This document shows, piece by piece, positions 32,973 through 33,885 of a DNA stretch of 33,885 nucleotides. The notes below the pieces were generated by a model that was given only the letters and a program-made list of their open reading frames with translations, was not told where the DNA came from and ran no database searches. The stretch lies in the NCBI GenBank assembly GCA_964452115.1, contig CAYVKY010000007.1, positions 1 to 33,885 of the forward strand, read 5' to 3'. The position numbers were made by a program, and so were the translations under genes. Position 1 is the first letter of the stretch, and every line of letters starts with the position of its first letter. Source of the stretch: CAYVKY01 sp964452115. Lineage in GTDB: Bacteria > Bacteroidota > Ignavibacteria > Tepidaquicellales > Tepidaquicellaceae.

Positions 32973-33842
32973 ATGTTTAATGATACAACGTTAGCGTCAT
33001 ACCATAATTTTCCTATCGACGCCCGGGATTTTGGGGCAATAGACCATAAGATGCCAAATGAGGTAAATATGAATCTCCAGATTAAATATCAGGGAGCTAA
33101 TATTAAGTCCTCCGCAGTAATGAATTTCAATGACTCGAAATTAAAAATAAACGGGGGAATCACACTTACTGTTAATCCGACAACTGAGATGAACTTTTCC
33201 GGAATTAATGGAGGAATTGAAACATTTCCGAATTCGCAAATGATATTCCCACAAGATTTTGTTATTAACCTAAAATCTAATACATATTCAAATTGTAATG
33301 GCACAAATTTTTCCACATTAGATGAAGGAATATATTGGAATGGATTTTATAGTCTATCCCCGTCATTAATATCTTTTCAGAATTGTACGTTTAATAACAC
33401 TTATAGCTCAGTAAGAGTAATAGATAGTTATAATAATCCGATAAATATAATTAACAATAATTTTAATATTCCTTTATCTAATGCTCTCGATATTCAGAAT
33501 GCAAAACGAATTTATATATATGGAAATAATTTTTTGCTTTCTGATGAAATTAGCTCATCTTCAAGTGGAATCAAAATTAATAATTTTAATTTACAAGGAG
33601 GTGTTTCTAAAATTTCTATTGTATTAGAAAACAATTACTTTCGTAACGGAAAGCTACATTTAATTATTAAAGGATTAGCAGGAAATTATATGCCGATATT
33701 TGTAACTAATAATTACTTCGGTGATTCTCCTGAAAATATAGTGTTGATGTATGTATCAGGAGACATCACCAACAATATTATTAATAATAATTTTGATTAT
33801 CACAATGCATTTGCATTATTTGGATTCCAATTTAATTATTAA
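32973..33842 (+). CDS. Beta-helix-like downstream part of the interrupted secreted gene
   Basis: 289 codons from the first ATG after the TGA, in the same frame as the upstream part. The sequence is Asn/Ile-rich with short strand-turn repeats (ISFQNCTFNN, PINIINNNFNIP, RIYIYGNNFLLS, IVLENNYFRNG, IFVTNNYFGDS, ITNNIINNNFDY), the pattern of a right-handed parallel beta-helix. It has no signal peptide of its own, which fits a severed C-terminal half. Unlike the neighbouring T9SS gene, it ends in FQFNY without a sorting domain, so the 3' end may also be truncated. It is listed as a reading frame; the true gene probably spans 32367-33842. Confidence 0.55.
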   Translation: MFNDTTLASYHNFPIDARDFGAIDHKMPNEVNMNLQIKYQGANIKSSAVMNFNDSKLKINGGITLTVNPTTEMNFSGINGGIETFPNSQMIFPQDFVINLKSNTYSNCNGTNFSTLDEGIYWNGFYSLSPSLISFQNCTFNNTYSSVRVIDSYNNPINIINNNFNIPLSNALDIQNAKRIYIYGNNFLLSDEISSSSSGIKINNFNLQGGVSKISIVLENNYFRNGKLHLIIKGLAGNYMPIFVTNNYFGDSPENIVLMYVSGDITNNIINNNFDYHNAFALFGFQFNY

Positions 33843-33885
33843 TCTTTCCCACTTTTCCGGACACATCGAAAGGCATATTCTTCGG

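Overview
The window looks like chromosome from a Gram-negative member of the Bacteroidota/Chlorobiota (FCB) group, most likely Ignavibacteria-like. Two secreted proteins end in the type IX secretion (T9SS) sorting domain with the SQNYPNPFN signature common in Ignavibacteria and relatives. There is an OmpA-type outer-membrane protein with thrombospondin type-3 repeats, several lipoproteins have a lipobox, and most start codons lack a Shine-Dalgarno sequence. The placement is inferred from these traits; no rRNA or tRNA gene was seen to confirm it.

Layout: 0-0.5 kb holds the 5' end of a type I restriction (HsdR-like) gene leaving the window on the minus strand, preceded by a small hypothetical gene. 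0.8-3.1 kb holds an OmpA/TSP3 outer-membrane protein and a very cysteine-rich double YHS-domain protein, each with a clear terminator. 3.2-6.5 kb holds a GNAT acetyltransferase, a repeat-filled gap, then dnaG primase overlapping a rhomboid protease gene. 6.5-8.7 kb is a tight four-gene minus-strand cassette built around an ECF sigma factor. 8.9-9.25 kb is a repeat block with covarying hairpins. 9.4-11.4 kb is an Omp28/thioredoxin-like T9SS cargo protein.

11.5-19.8 kb is the centre of the window. It is one minus-strand gene train: sensor histidine kinase, 81-aa unknown protein, hdrC, hdrB, hdrA, flxD (mvhD-like), flxC, flxB, flxA. All Fe-S and flavin motifs are intact. By family knowledge the products would form a soluble Flx-Hdr electron-bifurcating complex: FlxA takes electrons from NAD(P)H, FlxB/C/D pass them on, HdrA bifurcates at its flavin, and HdrBC reduces a disulfide while ferredoxin is reduced. 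This is a known type of system. The less usual points are the membrane histidine kinase and the small protein at the head of the same train.

20-30 kb is a run of ordinary envelope and housekeeping genes: a subtilisin-like lipoprotein, a glycosyltransferase-9/nadD/YIP1 operon, an MFS exporter, a dienelactone hydrolase, and an outer-membrane protein with a partner lipoprotein. From about 30.2 kb to the end the DNA is visibly more AT-rich. It carries a second T9SS protein and a secreted beta-helix-like gene broken by one in-frame TGA, which suggests a younger or acquired segment. No CRISPR array, tRNA, rRNA or complete insertion sequence was seen.
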